A stretch of DNA of 64,000 bases from the NCBI RefSeq assembly GCF_016907955.1, contig NZ_JAFBCX010000009.1, forward strand, positions 1 through 64,000, in the 5' to 3' direction. The stretch comes from Lentzea nigeriaca. Its GTDB lineage: Bacteria; Actinomycetota; Actinomycetes; Mycobacteriales; Pseudonocardiaceae. The stretch's first letter is position 1, and each line of letters starts with the position of its first letter. A program made the position numbers and the translations under genes. The notes below the pieces were generated by a model. That model searched no databases. It was given only the letters and a program-made list of their open reading frames with translations, and was not told the origin of the DNA. Of this stretch, positions 17,866 through 27,829 are shown piece after piece.

Positions 17866-18618
17866 TCAGTCGCGGGACTTGTCGCGGGCCTCGGCGTCGA
17901 CGACTCGCTTGAGCTCGTCCATGTCCGGCGTCAACAGGTCGTCGGCCGTACGAGCGAGCACTTCCTCCGCCTCGGCTTCGGCCGCCGCGGCCTCTTCAGC
18001 CGCCTTCAGGCGCTTGTCGGCCCTGCGGACCGCCCAGACGGTCGCCAGCAGGGCGATTGCCATCAACGGATAGCCCATGCCGAGACGTGCCACCGCCAGC
18101 CAGCCGACCTGGTCCTCGTCGTAGAGCCAGCGCTGCACCACGAAGCGCGCGAAGAAGACCAGCGCCCACACGAAGGTGGCGATGTCGTAGTCGCGGACCG
18201 AGGCCTTGTCGTCGCGCCAGGAGCGGTCCCTGCCGTTGAGGAACGTCCAGATCACGCCGGCGAGCGGCCAGCGCACGATGATGGACAGCAGGAAGGCGCT
18301 GCCGTAGACGACGCTCTGCCAGATGCCGAAGAGGAAGAAACCCTTGGCCTCGCCGGTCTTGTAGGCGATGAACGCGGCGATGCCGACGCCGAACACGGCG
18401 GAGATCGCCGGTTGGATCGTGCCCTTGCGGACCGCGAGGATCACGCCGATCACGACCGCGGCGGCGAGGGCGCTGATGATCGCGGCCATGAGGTTCTTGG
18501 CGGCGAAGTTGACGATCACGAAGACGACGACGGGCAGCGACGAGTAGAGCATGCCGCTCACGCCGCCCATCTGCTCGAGGACGGTGGGCTGCTTTTCTTC
18601 GGTCTCAGCTGAAGTCAT
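17866..18618 (-). CDS. DUF3159-family membrane protein
   Basis: A 250-residue integral membrane protein with about six hydrophobic segments between residues 25 and 205. A charged Ala/Glu-rich cytoplasmic tail (about 205-250) follows. The family is conserved in actinobacteria at this locus (Rv2693c by order) and has no established function that I know of. Its ATG overlaps the stop of the upstream OB-fold gene (ATGA), so the two are co-translated. Confidence 0.85.
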   Translation of the reverse strand: MTSAETEEKQPTVLEQMGGVSGMLYSSLPVVVFVIVNFAAKNLMAAIISALAAAVVIGVILAVRKGTIQPAISAVFGVGIAAFIAYKTGEAKGFFLFGIWQSVVYGSAFLLSIIVRWPLAGVIWTFLNGRDRSWRDDKASVRDYDIATFVWALVFFARFVVQRWLYDEDQVGWLAVARLGMGYPLMAIALLATVWAVRRADKRLKAAEEAAAAEAEAEEVLARTADDLLTPDMDELKRVVDAEARDKSRD

Positions 18619-18980
18619 GAAGCGTTCTGCAACTCGTAATAGGGGTTGTAGAGCACCTTGCGCCCGTCGCGCACGGCGATGCGGCCACGGGCCTTGATCG
18701 TCCGACCAGGCTCGATTCCCGCGATGCGACGGCGGCCGAGCCAGACGAGGGTCACGCCCTCGGTGCCGTCGTAGAGCTCGGCTTCCAGCGTGGCGGCCGC
18801 GTCCCGGGGACAGAGTTCCACGCTGCGGAGCCTGCCGAGGACGGTGACCTCCTCACCGGACTTGCAGTCGCAGGCCTTCACCGCGCCGACGGCCTCCGCT
18901 TTTCGCGAGAGGTCGTCCGCGTCGAGCTCGGCGACGTCGCTGGTCAAGCGACGCACCAAGCGGCGCCAATAGCCGCTCAT
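18615..18980 (-). CDS. OB-fold nucleic-acid-binding domain protein
   Basis: A 121-residue soluble protein starting MSGYWRRLVRRL; AGGAG lies 6 nt before the ATG at 18980, which decides against a start five codons upstream. After a basic helix it has an OB-fold pattern (VTVLGRLRSV, then EAELYDGTEGVTLVWLGRR, then IKARGRIAV) like single-strand nucleic-acid-binding domains. It corresponds to Rv2694c by order. Its role is unknown; coupling to the DUF3159 membrane protein is conserved. Confidence 0.85.
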   Translation of the reverse strand: MSGYWRRLVRRLTSDVAELDADDLSRKAEAVGAVKACDCKSGEEVTVLGRLRSVELCPRDAAATLEAELYDGTEGVTLVWLGRRRIAGIEPGRTIKARGRIAVRDGRKVLYNPYYELQNAS

Positions 18981-19064
18981 CCCCGACTCCTGCATTGCTC
19001 AAGTGGCCCCGTGGTGTGGACCGTCTGTGAGTGAGGGTACGCAGGAGGACCGACAATCTCGGGC

Positions 19065-19733
19065 GTGCCTGTCGAGACTGTCGTCCTCCTGCCCGGAACC
19101 GCCTCGGACGAGGTTTTTGTCCGTTCCGTGTTCGCCGAGCCGTTGTCGCAGGTCGGCGCCGTTTTCACCGCTCCACGTGTTCGCACACTCAGTGAACGGT
19201 TGACGGCTCTCGAAAATGCCTTCACAGGCCACCCGATCGTGGTGGGTGGCGTCTCACTTGGCGCGCACGTGGCCGCGTCGTGGGCCGTGCGGAATCCGGA
19301 GAAGTGCGCAGGTCTGATCCTCGCGCTGCCCGCATGGACCGGCGCACCGGACGGCGCGCCCGCAGCCCAGGCGGCCAGGGTCAGCGCGGAGATCGTCACC
19401 GGTCAGGGCCTCGACACGGCACTGAGCGGCACGACCGGCTGGCTGCGCGACGAGCTGAGCAGGGCGTGGCGCGGCTACGGCGACCAGCTCGTGCCGCACC
19501 TCGAGGAAGCCGCGGACCACCCGGCACCCACGCTCGACGAGCTGAAAACCCTCGACGTGCCAACGGGAATCGTCGGGTGCACCGATGACCCGGTGCACCC
19601 GATCGAGATCGCGCGGGAGTGGGCGGACGCCCTCCCGCGCGCAGTGCTCACCACGACGACACTCGACGCCTACCCGCGCGCACTGGGGCGCGCGGTGCGG
19701 GCGTGGCAGCAGGCACGCCAGGAGACGCGCTAG
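19065..19733 (+). CDS. Alpha/beta-hydrolase family protein
   Basis: A 222-residue soluble hydrolase. The nucleophile elbow GGVSLGAH lies near residue 62, and acid and histidine candidates lie late in the chain (GCTDDPVHP). The length is short for the fold, with a minimal lid. It corresponds to Rv2695 by order. Its stop overlaps the convergent DUF3710 stop by 4 bp. The substrate is unknown. Confidence 0.78.
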   Translation: MPVETVVLLPGTASDEVFVRSVFAEPLSQVGAVFTAPRVRTLSERLTALENAFTGHPIVVGGVSLGAHVAASWAVRNPEKCAGLILALPAWTGAPDGAPAAQAARVSAEIVTGQGLDTALSGTTGWLRDELSRAWRGYGDQLVPHLEEAADHPAPTLDELKTLDVPTGIVGCTDDPVHPIEIAREWADALPRAVLTTTTLDAYPRALGRAVRAWQQARQETR

Positions 19734-20344
19734 CCCTGCTGCTGGATGTGCCGGGCGATCGCTTCCGGCAGCTCGACCGGCAGCGGGGTGCGGGGCGGCA
19801 TCGGCTGCTCACCGCGCACGACCACGGTGCCGCGCAGCATCTCGCGCAGCGCCTCGGAGTTCTGCTCGAAGTGCTCCTCGGGACCGGCGGCGACACCGCG
19901 CAGCATCCAGCGAGGGCCGTCGATGCCGACGAAGAGGATCTGCACGCCCTGGTTGCGCGCGGTGATCTCCTCGCCCCACTCGCCGTTCTCGCGGTTGATG
20001 CGCGCGCCGTCCTCCTTCAGGCCTGCGATCAGCTCGGCGCCGACCTCCTTCCAGAGGCCACCCGACTTCGGCGCGGCGAACGCGCTGACCGTCAGCTGAC
20101 CCACGGGCGTGAGGACGTGCACCGCGCGCACGGAACCGGACTGCTGGTCCATCTCGACCTGCAGCTGGGCCTCGTCGGGCATCGGCAGCAGCACCGATCC
20201 CAGGTCGAGCCGCTGCACGTCGTCACGGGGCGCCACCGTCGAGTCCCACGGGCCCTCGACGTCGTCGAAAACCTCGTCGTGCTCCGGACCGGTGTCGACC
20301 GCCCCCGCGGAGTGACGACCGCGCTTGCGGCGCCTTCCGAACAT
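19730..20344 (-). CDS. DUF3710-family protein
   Basis: A 204-residue soluble protein with a basic N-terminus (MFGRRRKRGR). An acidic stretch follows, then a conserved domain containing APKSGGLWKEV and WMLRGVAAGP. This actinobacterial family sits next to dut (Rv2696c in M. tuberculosis). It starts 3 bp after the dut stop and is almost certainly in the same transcript. Function unknown. Confidence 0.87.
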   Translation of the reverse strand: MFGRRRKRGRHSAGAVDTGPEHDEVFDDVEGPWDSTVAPRDDVQRLDLGSVLLPMPDEAQLQVEMDQQSGSVRAVHVLTPVGQLTVSAFAAPKSGGLWKEVGAELIAGLKEDGARINRENGEWGEEITARNQGVQILFVGIDGPRWMLRGVAAGPEEHFEQNSEALREMLRGTVVVRGEQPMPPRTPLPVELPEAIARHIQQQG

Positions 20345-20347
20345 GAA

Positions 20348-20821
20348 CTACCCCTCCGTCTGCGTGCTGGCGAGCACCACGTGCCCGCCGGTCGAGCCAT
20401 AGCCTCCCGCACCGCGTTCCGTTTCCGGCAACTCGGTGACCTCGCGGAACACCGCGTGCTCGACGCGTTGCACGACGAGCTGGGCGATCCGGTCGCCGCG
20501 CGACAGCGCGATCGGCTCCCGCAGATCATGGTTCACGAGGCAAACGCGGATCTCACCGCGGTAGCCCGAGTCGATCGTGCCGGGCGTGTTGACCACGCTC
20601 AGCCCCACTCGCGCGGCCAGTCCGGAACGAGGGTGCACGAACCCGGCGTACCCCATCGGGAGCGCGATCGCGACACCGGTGCCGACCACCGCGCGCTCAC
20701 CTGGTGGAATGACCACGTCCGACGTGGTGACCAGATCGGCGCCCGCGTCGCCGGGACGGGCGTAGGCGGGCACGGGAACCCCCGGATCGAGCCGGGTCAG
20801 CAACACCTCGACGCTGGACAC
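20348..20821 (-). CDS. dut: dUTP diphosphatase
   Basis: Hydrolyses dUTP to dUMP and pyrophosphate, keeping uracil out of DNA and feeding thymidylate synthesis. The 157-residue trimeric-type enzyme has the five conserved motifs: GDAGADL, HPRSGLA, GTIDSGYRGE, RGDRIAQLV and the C-terminal GAGGYGSTG arm. GTG at 20821 has no clear ribosome-binding site; a TAATCT element about 12 bp upstream would suit a leaderless transcript. Divergent from the DUF3093 gene. Confidence 0.96.
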   Translation of the reverse strand: MSSVEVLLTRLDPGVPVPAYARPGDAGADLVTTSDVVIPPGERAVVGTGVAIALPMGYAGFVHPRSGLAARVGLSVVNTPGTIDSGYRGEIRVCLVNHDLREPIALSRGDRIAQLVVQRVEHAVFREVTELPETERGAGGYGSTGGHVVLASTQTEG

Positions 20822-20845
20822 GGCGGCCGAGATTACCCTGACGAC

Positions 20846-21307
20846 GTGAGTGAGACTGCCGTGACCGCCACTACGACCTTCCGCGAGCGCCTGTACGTGA
20901 CGCCGTGGATCTGGCCGCTGCCGCTGCTGGCGGCCGGGCTGCTGGCCGCCGAGGTGCACATGGGCTTCCCCGGTGTGCGGTCCTGGCTGCCGTACGTGAT
21001 CCTGCTGCCGCTGACGGTCGTGCTGATCGTGCGGATGGGGTCGACGAAGGTCGAGGTGTCCGGCGGTGAGCTGAAGGCCGGTGACGCCCACATCCCGCTG
21101 AACCTGCTCGGCGACGTCGAGATCATCGCGCCGGAGGACCGGCGCAAGGCCATGGGCCCGCAGCTCGATCCCGCGGCGTACGTGGTGACCCGCGGCTGGG
21201 TGAAGCCGCTCGTACGGGTGACGGTGAACGACCCTGCCGACCCGACGCCCTACTGGATGATCAGCACGCGGCGGCCGGAAGAGCTCGTCGCCGCGATCAA
21301 GTCCTGA
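20846..21307 (+). CDS. DUF3093-family membrane protein
   Basis: A 153-residue protein with two hydrophobic segments near residues 18-36 and 42-60 and a soluble C-terminal part (GPQLDPAAYVVTRGWVKPLV). The family is conserved beside dut in actinobacteria (Rv2698). GTG at 20846 lies 25 bp from the divergent dut start. A strong terminator follows the stop. Confidence 0.85.
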   Translation: MSETAVTATTTFRERLYVTPWIWPLPLLAAGLLAAEVHMGFPGVRSWLPYVILLPLTVVLIVRMGSTKVEVSGGELKAGDAHIPLNLLGDVEIIAPEDRRKAMGPQLDPAAYVVTRGWVKPLVRVTVNDPADPTPYWMISTRRPEELVAAIKS

Positions 21308-21314
21308 GAACACA

Positions 21315-21347
21315 ACTGGGCGCCACCCGTGCGGGTGAGCGCCCAGT
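21315..21347. terminator. Bidirectional hairpin terminator
   Basis: ACTGGGCGC...GCGCCCAGT, with an inner ACCC/GGGT extension and a GTGC loop, followed by TCTTCTTG. It is placed between the convergent DUF3093 and DUF4193 genes. Confidence 0.8.
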
Positions 21348-21376
21348 CTTCTTGTCTGACGTTGTTCCTGACGGAC

Positions 21377-21676
21377 TCAGGCGCAGTCGCGGCAGATGTA
21401 CACGCCGTTGTTGTCCTCGGCGAGCCTGCTGCGGTGGTGCACCAGGAAGCACTTCGAGCACGTGAACTCGTCGGCCTGCTTGGGCAGGACCTTGAACGTG
21501 AGCTCCTCACCGGACAGATCGGCGCCGGGCAGCTCGAAGTTCTCCGCGCTCGCGTCCTCGTCGACGTCCACGACGCCGGACTGCGTCTCGTTCCGCCGGG
21601 CCTTCAACTCCTCGAGGGAGTCCTCAGCGAGTTCGTCCGCCTCGCTGCGACGCGGCGCGTCGTAGTCGGTCGCCAT
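21377..21676 (-). CDS. DUF4193-family small zinc-ribbon protein
   Basis: A 99-residue acidic protein starting MATDYDAPRRSE; AGGGG lies 8 nt before this ATG, and a GTG three codons upstream is the alternative. Near the C-terminus the pairs CSKC and CRDC form a likely zinc ribbon. The family is conserved at this locus (Rv2699c). Function unknown. Confidence 0.9.
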   Translation of the reverse strand: MATDYDAPRRSEADELAEDSLEELKARRNETQSGVVDVDEDASAENFELPGADLSGEELTFKVLPKQADEFTCSKCFLVHHRSRLAEDNNGVYICRDCA

Positions 21677-22097
21677 CTTCTTCACCCCTGCGGTCTACGG
21701 AGACTGTTCGTGTCGCTGGTTAACGCTCCAGCGCCCTCTTTTGTGCCCCACGTCAAGGTGACGTAGGTCTCCCTCACCCGGTGGCAAGCCAACCCCCTAG
21801 ACGTGACCGTCGGCTTGATCCACATGTGTGCGGAGCGCGCAGAGGGTAGCTCATTGTCCGAGTGACTCGACATCGGGTTACCCCTTACCGACCGGACGGG
21901 TGACACAACCTTTCTACGCTGGACCGATACCCTGTGCGCGAGCACCTGAACCCCGGCGTGCAACCTGACGCCGGGCCGGTACCGTCCTGACTGTGAGCAA
22001 TCAGGCCGGTGCGGTGGGTTACTCCCGCCGAGGCGCGCAACAGCCGGGCAGGGCCTAGGCTGATCACAGGGGACGAAATACGGGGAGGGCTTCGGAC
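21677..22097. other. 421-bp divergent intergenic region
   Basis: It separates DUF4193 (minus) from the Cei-like gene (plus) and should contain both promoters. A TAGGCT at 22056-22061 is a possible -10 element for the plus-strand gene. I find no convincing -35, repeat or coding frame here. Confidence 0.4.
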
Positions 22098-22802
22098 GTG
22101 GGACCCGCATCGGGAAGCTTGACGCCCTACAAGCGGCGTCGGCCCGTGCCCGCGCTAGTCCTGTTCGCGGTGCTGTTGGTCAGTTCCGTGTTCGTGTGGG
22201 TGAAGGTGCTCGGCGCCGCCGGCGACGTGAACGCGGCCATCAGGTGCAACACACCCAGCCATGCCACCACCTCGGCCGATCCAGCCGCCCCGTCGACCCC
22301 GGAGCCCCCAGCGCTCGGCACCGTCCTGGAGCACGACGCGCTCGACCGCACCACCCCCGTCCCTGTGGGCGACGTCAACTTCAAGGTCGTCAACGCCTCG
22401 ACCCAGCGCAACCACGCCAAGGCCGTCGCGACGATGTTCACCGAGCTGGGCCTGAAGCAGGCAGCCGACCCCGGCAACGACCCGATCTACCCAGCAGGCG
22501 ACATGGGCTGCCGAGGCCAGATCCGCTTCGGAGCCCCCGGCGCGGCGGCGGCCAGGACGGTGTCACTACTCGAACCGTGCCTGGAACTCGTGCGCGACGA
22601 TCGCCAGGACGCCACCGTCGACATCGCGATCGGCAAGAAGTTCGACGAGGTCAAACCCAACGCCGACGCCCGCAAGGTGCTCGACCAGCTCAAGGAGTGG
22701 GCGGAGCAGCAGCCGGAGCAGCAGGGCGGCCAGGCGGCGGCGGCCAGCCCACCGACCCTGAACGCGGACTACCTGGCCGGCGCCCGCGACGTGACCTGCT
22801 GA
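22098..22802 (+). CDS. cei: Envelope-integrity protein Cei-like, LytR C-terminal domain
   Basis: A 234-residue membrane-anchored protein. A cytoplasmic KRRRP stretch and one hydrophobic segment (about 19-39) are followed by a Pro/Ser/Thr linker. A LytR_C-like extracytoplasmic domain (FKVVNASTQRNHAKAVATMFTELG) and a Gln/Ala-rich tail complete it. Rv2700 in M. tuberculosis, at the same place between DUF4193 and suhB, is needed for envelope integrity. GTG start with GGGAGGG upstream. Confidence 0.85.
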   Translation: MGPASGSLTPYKRRRPVPALVLFAVLLVSSVFVWVKVLGAAGDVNAAIRCNTPSHATTSADPAAPSTPEPPALGTVLEHDALDRTTPVPVGDVNFKVVNASTQRNHAKAVATMFTELGLKQAADPGNDPIYPAGDMGCRGQIRFGAPGAAAARTVSLLEPCLELVRDDRQDATVDIAIGKKFDEVKPNADARKVLDQLKEWAEQQPEQQGGQAAAASPPTLNADYLAGARDVTC

Positions 22803-23046
22803 CCTACCGCTCACCCGCCACTTCGTCGCACGTGCCGGTTTGATCTTCCGCACGCACGCGACCCCGTTACAGGCAACACCCAGCCGACCGATCGGCCTTG
22901 CCGCGCGGACTGGAAGCGAATCCGGGCTTGGCCATCCATTCGCCTGCCGTGGCTTCCACGCTGCCCGCACGACCTCCACGTCGCGCCCACCCCACCGCCC
23001 ACCCGACGTCATGCCCCCCACGTCAGGCCGCTGCTCACCGGCCCCC
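22803..23046. other. Spacer before palindrome
   Basis: A convergent spacer of unusual, C-rich composition after the Cei-like stop. I see no gene or hairpin in it. Confidence 0.4.
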
Positions 23047-23092
23047 TTATGCAAAATACGTTTGCGGACGTCCGCAAACGTATTTTGCATAA
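23047..23092. repeat. 46-bp perfect palindrome (half-site X + X)
   Basis: The half TTATGCAAAATACGTTTGCG plus GAC is matched exactly by its reverse complement, with no loop. It is one of seven related elements in the window. It is flanked on the right by CAATATATTA (23094-23103), a member of the AT-rich repeat family. Confidence 0.93.
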
Positions 23093-23130
23093 CCAATATA
23101 TTAGCGCTGTGACCAGCGGTTATATCTCAA

Positions 23131-23158
23131 CAGCGTTGTAGACATGTCGACAACGCTG
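23131..23158 (-). terminator. Hairpin downstream of suhB
   Basis: CAGCGTTGT-N10-ACAACGCTG, 15 bp beyond the suhB stop on the minus strand. The bases after it on that strand are TTGAGATATAACC, so it lacks a proper U-tract. A weak intrinsic terminator or an RNA-stabilising stem. Confidence 0.45.
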
Positions 23159-23173
23159 CCAACGCAGGGTGAC

Positions 23174-23968
23174 TCAGACCTTGCCGAACCCGGACTCGAC
23201 CAGAGCGCTGTACATGGCGTCGGCAATCCCCGGCGCCGCCGCGAACGTCGCGTCCTCCCCCAGCTCGGGCGACGACCCAGGCAACCGCACGACCGCACCG
23301 GCCTCCGCGGCGATCAACCCACCGGCGGCCCAGTCCCACCGCCCCAGCGCATGCTCCGCGTAGGCGTCGAGCCGCCCGGCAGCCACCGAACAGAGGTCCA
23401 ACGAGGCCGCACCGGCCCGCCGCATGTCACGCACCCGCGTCGCCATCCCGGCCCAGGTGTCGGCCTGCCGCTGACGGCGCTCCGGCCGGTACGCGAACCC
23501 GTATCCGAGCAGCGACAGCGAGAGGTCAGTGGTCGCGGACACGCGCAACGGCGAGCCGTCCAGGAAGGCGCCGTACCCGCGGGCAGCGGTCCACACGCGC
23601 CCGGTCGCCGGCTCCACCACCGCGCCCGCCACCGACTCGCCGTCGAGCTGCGCGGCGATCGACACCGAGTACCAGGGGATGCCGTAGAGGTAGTTGACCG
23701 TGCCATCGATGGGATCCACGACCCACGTCAGCCCCTCGACGACCGTGCCGCCCTCCTCCTCGCCGAGCACCGGCTCGCCGGGACGCAACTCGGACAGACG
23801 CGTCCGGACGAGTTGTTCTGAAGCACGGTCGGCGGCGGTGACCACGTCCGTCGAGGTGCTTTTGGTGTCGAACGAGACGACGGCGGAAGCGCGCATACGC
23901 TGAACAAGAGCGGCTGCTTCCTGTCCGATGGCCGTCGCGATGTCAACGAGTGGCCGGGGGTCGAACAA
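23174..23968 (-). CDS. suhB: Inositol-1-monophosphatase family protein
   Basis: A 264-residue Mg-dependent phosphatase that releases inositol from inositol 1-phosphate (needed for actinobacterial inositol lipids and mycothiol) or hydrolyses related sugar phosphates. Metal-site motifs are GEEEG (69-73), WVVDPIDGT and the late WDWAAGGLIAAEAGA. Corresponds to Rv2701c by order. It is divergent from ppgK. Length is normal. Confidence 0.92.
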   Translation of the reverse strand: MFDPRPLVDIATAIGQEAAALVQRMRASAVVSFDTKSTSTDVVTAADRASEQLVRTRLSELRPGEPVLGEEEGGTVVEGLTWVVDPIDGTVNYLYGIPWYSVSIAAQLDGESVAGAVVEPATGRVWTAARGYGAFLDGSPLRVSATTDLSLSLLGYGFAYRPERRQRQADTWAGMATRVRDMRRAGAASLDLCSVAAGRLDAYAEHALGRWDWAAGGLIAAEAGAVVRLPGSSPELGEDATFAAAPGIADAMYSALVESGFGKV

Positions 23969-24084
23969 GACCGGTTCCCTCCTACGTCACTAGCACGGGA
24001 CTATCGGACATCGTCAGGCTAATGTCTGCGCACCACGTTTTCTGAATCGAAACCAGCTGGATCTAGTAGGAAGGACCACGGGGA

Positions 24085-24846
24085 ATGGGCATCACCCGCG
24101 GGTTCGGTGTGGACATCGGCGGCTCCGGCGTCAAGGGCGGCCTTGTCGACCTCGAGGCAGGAGCACTGGACGGCGAACGCATGCGGATCCCCACGCCTCA
24201 GCCCTCGACTCCGGACGCGGTCGCCGACGTCGTCGCCGAGATCGTCGAGAAGTTCCAGTGGGAGGGTCCTGTCGGCGTCACGCTGCCCTGCGTGGTCAAG
24301 CACGGTGTGGCACTGAGCGCGGCGAACGTGGACAAGGGCTGGATCGACTGCGACGCCCAGACGCTGTTCGCGGAGCGCCTCAAGCGCAAGCCCGAGGACA
24401 TCGTCGTGATGAACGACGCGGACGCGGCCGGCATCGCGGAGATGTCGTTCGGCGCGGGCGTCGGCAAGGACGGCACGGTGGTGCTGCTGACGTTCGGCAC
24501 GGGCATCGGCAGCGCCGTGTTCCTCGACGGCAAGCTGGTCCCGAACACGGAGTTCGGTCACCTGCAGGTCGACGGGCACGACGCGGAGAAGCGCGCGGCC
24601 GCGTCGGTGAAGGAGGACAAGGGCCTGTCCTGGGAGGAGTGGACGCCGCGGGTCACGCGGTACATCAACGTCCTCGAGGACCTCATCTGGCCCGACCTCA
24701 TCATCGCCGGCGGCGGTGTGAGCAAGAAGGCGCAGAAGTGGTTGCCGTTGCTCAAGGTGCGTACCGAAGTGGTTGCCGCCGCACTGAAGAACGACGCGGG
24801 CATCGTGGGTGCCGCGTGGGCCGCCGCGCACGGCGTTCGCCCATAG
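24085..24846 (+). CDS. ppgK: Polyphosphate glucokinase
   Basis: Phosphorylates glucose to glucose 6-phosphate using polyphosphate (or ATP). A 253-residue ROK-type kinase with the phosphate motif VDIGGSGVKGG near residue 9, MNDADAAG as the catalytic-Asp region and LTFGTGIGSAVF. It lacks the cysteine zinc loop of regulatory ROK proteins, as expected for PpgK. The order suhB-ppgK-sigA equals Rv2701c-Rv2702-Rv2703. Confidence 0.95.
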   Translation: MGITRGFGVDIGGSGVKGGLVDLEAGALDGERMRIPTPQPSTPDAVADVVAEIVEKFQWEGPVGVTLPCVVKHGVALSAANVDKGWIDCDAQTLFAERLKRKPEDIVVMNDADAAGIAEMSFGAGVGKDGTVVLLTFGTGIGSAVFLDGKLVPNTEFGHLQVDGHDAEKRAAASVKEDKGLSWEEWTPRVTRYINVLEDLIWPDLIIAGGGVSKKAQKWLPLLKVRTEVVAAALKNDAGIVGAAWAAAHGVRP

Positions 24847-24904
24847 TGCCCGTTCGACACCGAAACGTGTCCGACTCGATCTAGCTGCGATAACGCAGGT
24901 GAGA

Positions 24905-24928
24905 GCGCCCCGAACGACCTCGGGGCGC
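24905..24928 (+). terminator. Hairpin between ppgK and sigA
   Basis: GCGCCCC-N10-GGGGCGC, about 58 bp after the ppgK stop, without a T-run. It may attenuate read-through into sigA. Confidence 0.4.
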
Positions 24929-24950
24929 AACACCGAGTCACCGACGTCGT

Positions 24951-24956
24951 TACAAT
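24951..24956 (+). promoter_or_regulatory. Candidate -10 element of sigA
   Basis: TACAAT, in the context GTTACAATGGAACGC, is a good housekeeping -10 about 110 bp before the sigA start. No good -35 hexamer is seen at 17-18 bp. Confidence 0.45.
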
Positions 24957-25064
24957 GGAACGCACACCCGCCAAGCAAGATCGGCGGGGAGATCCCCTGA
25001 ACTCTGGCGACCGAGGTTTCGCGCCCTCTGGTTTGCCTTGAACGACCGTCGCGAAAGGGCGTAC

Positions 25065-26396
<1,332 letters not shown>

Positions 26397-26417
26397 TCCC
26401 TACTCGGGTATACGCAG

Positions 26418-26452
26418 AGATCCCCGCACCGGTTCGGTGCGGGGATCTTTTT
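26418..26452 (+). terminator. Rho-independent terminator of sigA
   Basis: AGATCCCCGCACC-GGTTC-GGTGCGGGGATCT followed by TTTTG: a 13-bp perfect stem 21 bp after the stop codon. Confidence 0.92.
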
Positions 26453-26622
26453 GTTCCGGGAGTTTCACGCACGCCGTGACCAGGTGTGATCGGACGCATG
26501 CGAAAGATGAGTACCCCTGTACTCATGTGCCGCCTATGTATCCCGCGACACGATCAGTGTGTGGCTGTGCCGGAGGGGTGCACAGGGGCAGTTCCGGAGA
26601 TCGGAACGAGGGGGCTGAAAAC

Positions 26623-27165
26623 ATGGGCAGGTCAGTACTCGAAGGGGCTTTCTCGCTGCTGGACAAGCTGATGGACGAGGGCGAGCTGGGGCTCACGCAA
26701 CTCGCCGACCGCTGCGAGATGCCGAAGACGACCGTGCACCGCCTTCTGGACCAGATGGAGGTGCTGGGCGCGGTCGAGAACGTACGCGGCCGCTACCGCA
26801 TCGGCGCGCAGATGTTCCGGCTCGGGCAGGCGTGGGAGCCGGCCCCCGGCATTCTGCGGGTCGCACGGCAGCCGCTGCGCGCGTTGTCCGCGACGATCAG
26901 GACGTCGACCATCCTCGCGGTGCCCCGGCGCGACCGGGTGCTCGTCGCCGCGGCGAGCATCGTGCGAGCGGAGGACGTCGCCCGGCTGCGTCCCGGCGCC
27001 ACGGTTCCGGCGGGCATGGAGTTCGTCAGCGCTCCGGTGCGCACGCCGTCCAGCAGTGTTATCGGCACCGTTTCCGCGGTGCTCGACAGCGGTCGCAGCG
27101 CCACGGCAATGAGGGAGGCCGTGGGGCACGCCGCACGGGCGATCAGCGCGGCCCTCGCGAGCTGA
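26623..27165 (+). CDS. IclR-like HTH regulator with shortened effector domain
   Basis: A 180-residue protein. The first 65 residues form an IclR-type winged helix (SVLEGAFSLLDKLMD, then LTQLADRCEMPKTTVHRLLDQM). The remaining part keeps only pieces of the ligand domain (LRALSATIRTSTILAV), against about 250 residues in normal IclR proteins. The large central part that binds effector and dimerises is missing, so it may be ligand-independent. ATG at 26623 with AGGGGG upstream. It sits alone after the sigA terminator. Targets unknown. Confidence 0.72.
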   Translation: MGRSVLEGAFSLLDKLMDEGELGLTQLADRCEMPKTTVHRLLDQMEVLGAVENVRGRYRIGAQMFRLGQAWEPAPGILRVARQPLRALSATIRTSTILAVPRRDRVLVAAASIVRAEDVARLRPGATVPAGMEFVSAPVRTPSSSVIGTVSAVLDSGRSATAMREAVGHAARAISAALAS

Positions 27166-27587
27166 TCTCCAAGAAGCGCGGCAAAGGCGTGCGATCCGGG
27201 ATTGTGATCACGGTGCCGCGTCCGAATCGTGGGACGTTCGTGACCTGTTCGCTGCGGGCGGACAAAGGCAACCGATATCACGCTCCCGGTCGCACGCAAC
27301 CGACCGAACGGCCCGAAGTCGCTGCTCCACCAGCGGGTTTCCGGTTGCGCTCCGTGCGTGTCAAGACGGTGAACCGGTGGCGAACGCAGGTGTGAACCTG
27401 CTGCAGACGGGTAAATCGCATAGTGACGCGAGTCGCCACGCACACGGGAACACTGACTATCGGCGAAACGTCTGTCAGAGTGGAGCCAGCGAGCACCGCG
27501 CACCAGCCAGGGGCGCCGTGGTCGCAGCTTGGTAAGAGGGCACCGAAACAACAACGTTGCCGGTGCCGGGACGGAGGGAGATTCATC
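27166..27587. other. 422-bp intergenic region
   Basis: No convincing coding frame, RNA or repeat seen. It should hold the promoter of the small zinc-ribbon gene downstream; an AAACGTCTG-type AT-richer stretch near 27465-27475 stands out only weakly. Confidence 0.4.
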
Positions 27588-27767
27588 ATGACTGCAGCAC
27601 TCACCCGCCCCGAGTTGACCGCTGCCGACCGCTGCGACCGCTGCGGGGCTGCTGCCCAGGTTCGCGCCGTTCTCCCGTCCGGGGGCGAGCTGCTGTTCTG
27701 CGGGCACCACGCCCGCGCACACAGTGAGAAGTTGCGCGAGCTCGCCGCTGAGATTCAGCAGGGCTGA
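27588..27767 (+). CDS. Small DUF7455-type zinc-ribbon protein
   Basis: A 59-residue protein beginning MTAALTRPELTAADRCDRCG. CDRCG and FCGHHARAH give a C-x2-C...C-x2-H-like metal site. GGAGGGAG precedes the ATG by 7 nt. Small proteins of this kind are common in actinobacteria near sigma-factor genes; the family name is from memory. Function unknown. A strong terminator follows. Confidence 0.82.
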   Translation: MTAALTRPELTAADRCDRCGAAAQVRAVLPSGGELLFCGHHARAHSEKLRELAAEIQQG

Positions 27768-27787
27768 TCCACCCCACCTAGCCGCTC

Positions 27788-27820
27788 GGGGCGGAGATCC
27801 TGTCGAGGATCTCCGCCCCC
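27788..27820. terminator. Bidirectional hairpin terminator
   Basis: GGGGCGGAGATCC-TGTCGA-GGATCTCCGCCCC, a 13-bp perfect stem between the zinc-ribbon gene (plus) and the ROK regulator (minus), followed by CTTCGCTTTGC. Confidence 0.85.
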
Positions 27821-27829
27821 TTCGCTTTG

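Noticed and set aside
24847..25064. Riboswitch or structured leader upstream of sigA
   Set aside because: Only one simple GC hairpin (24905-24928) is present; no recognisable aptamer pattern.
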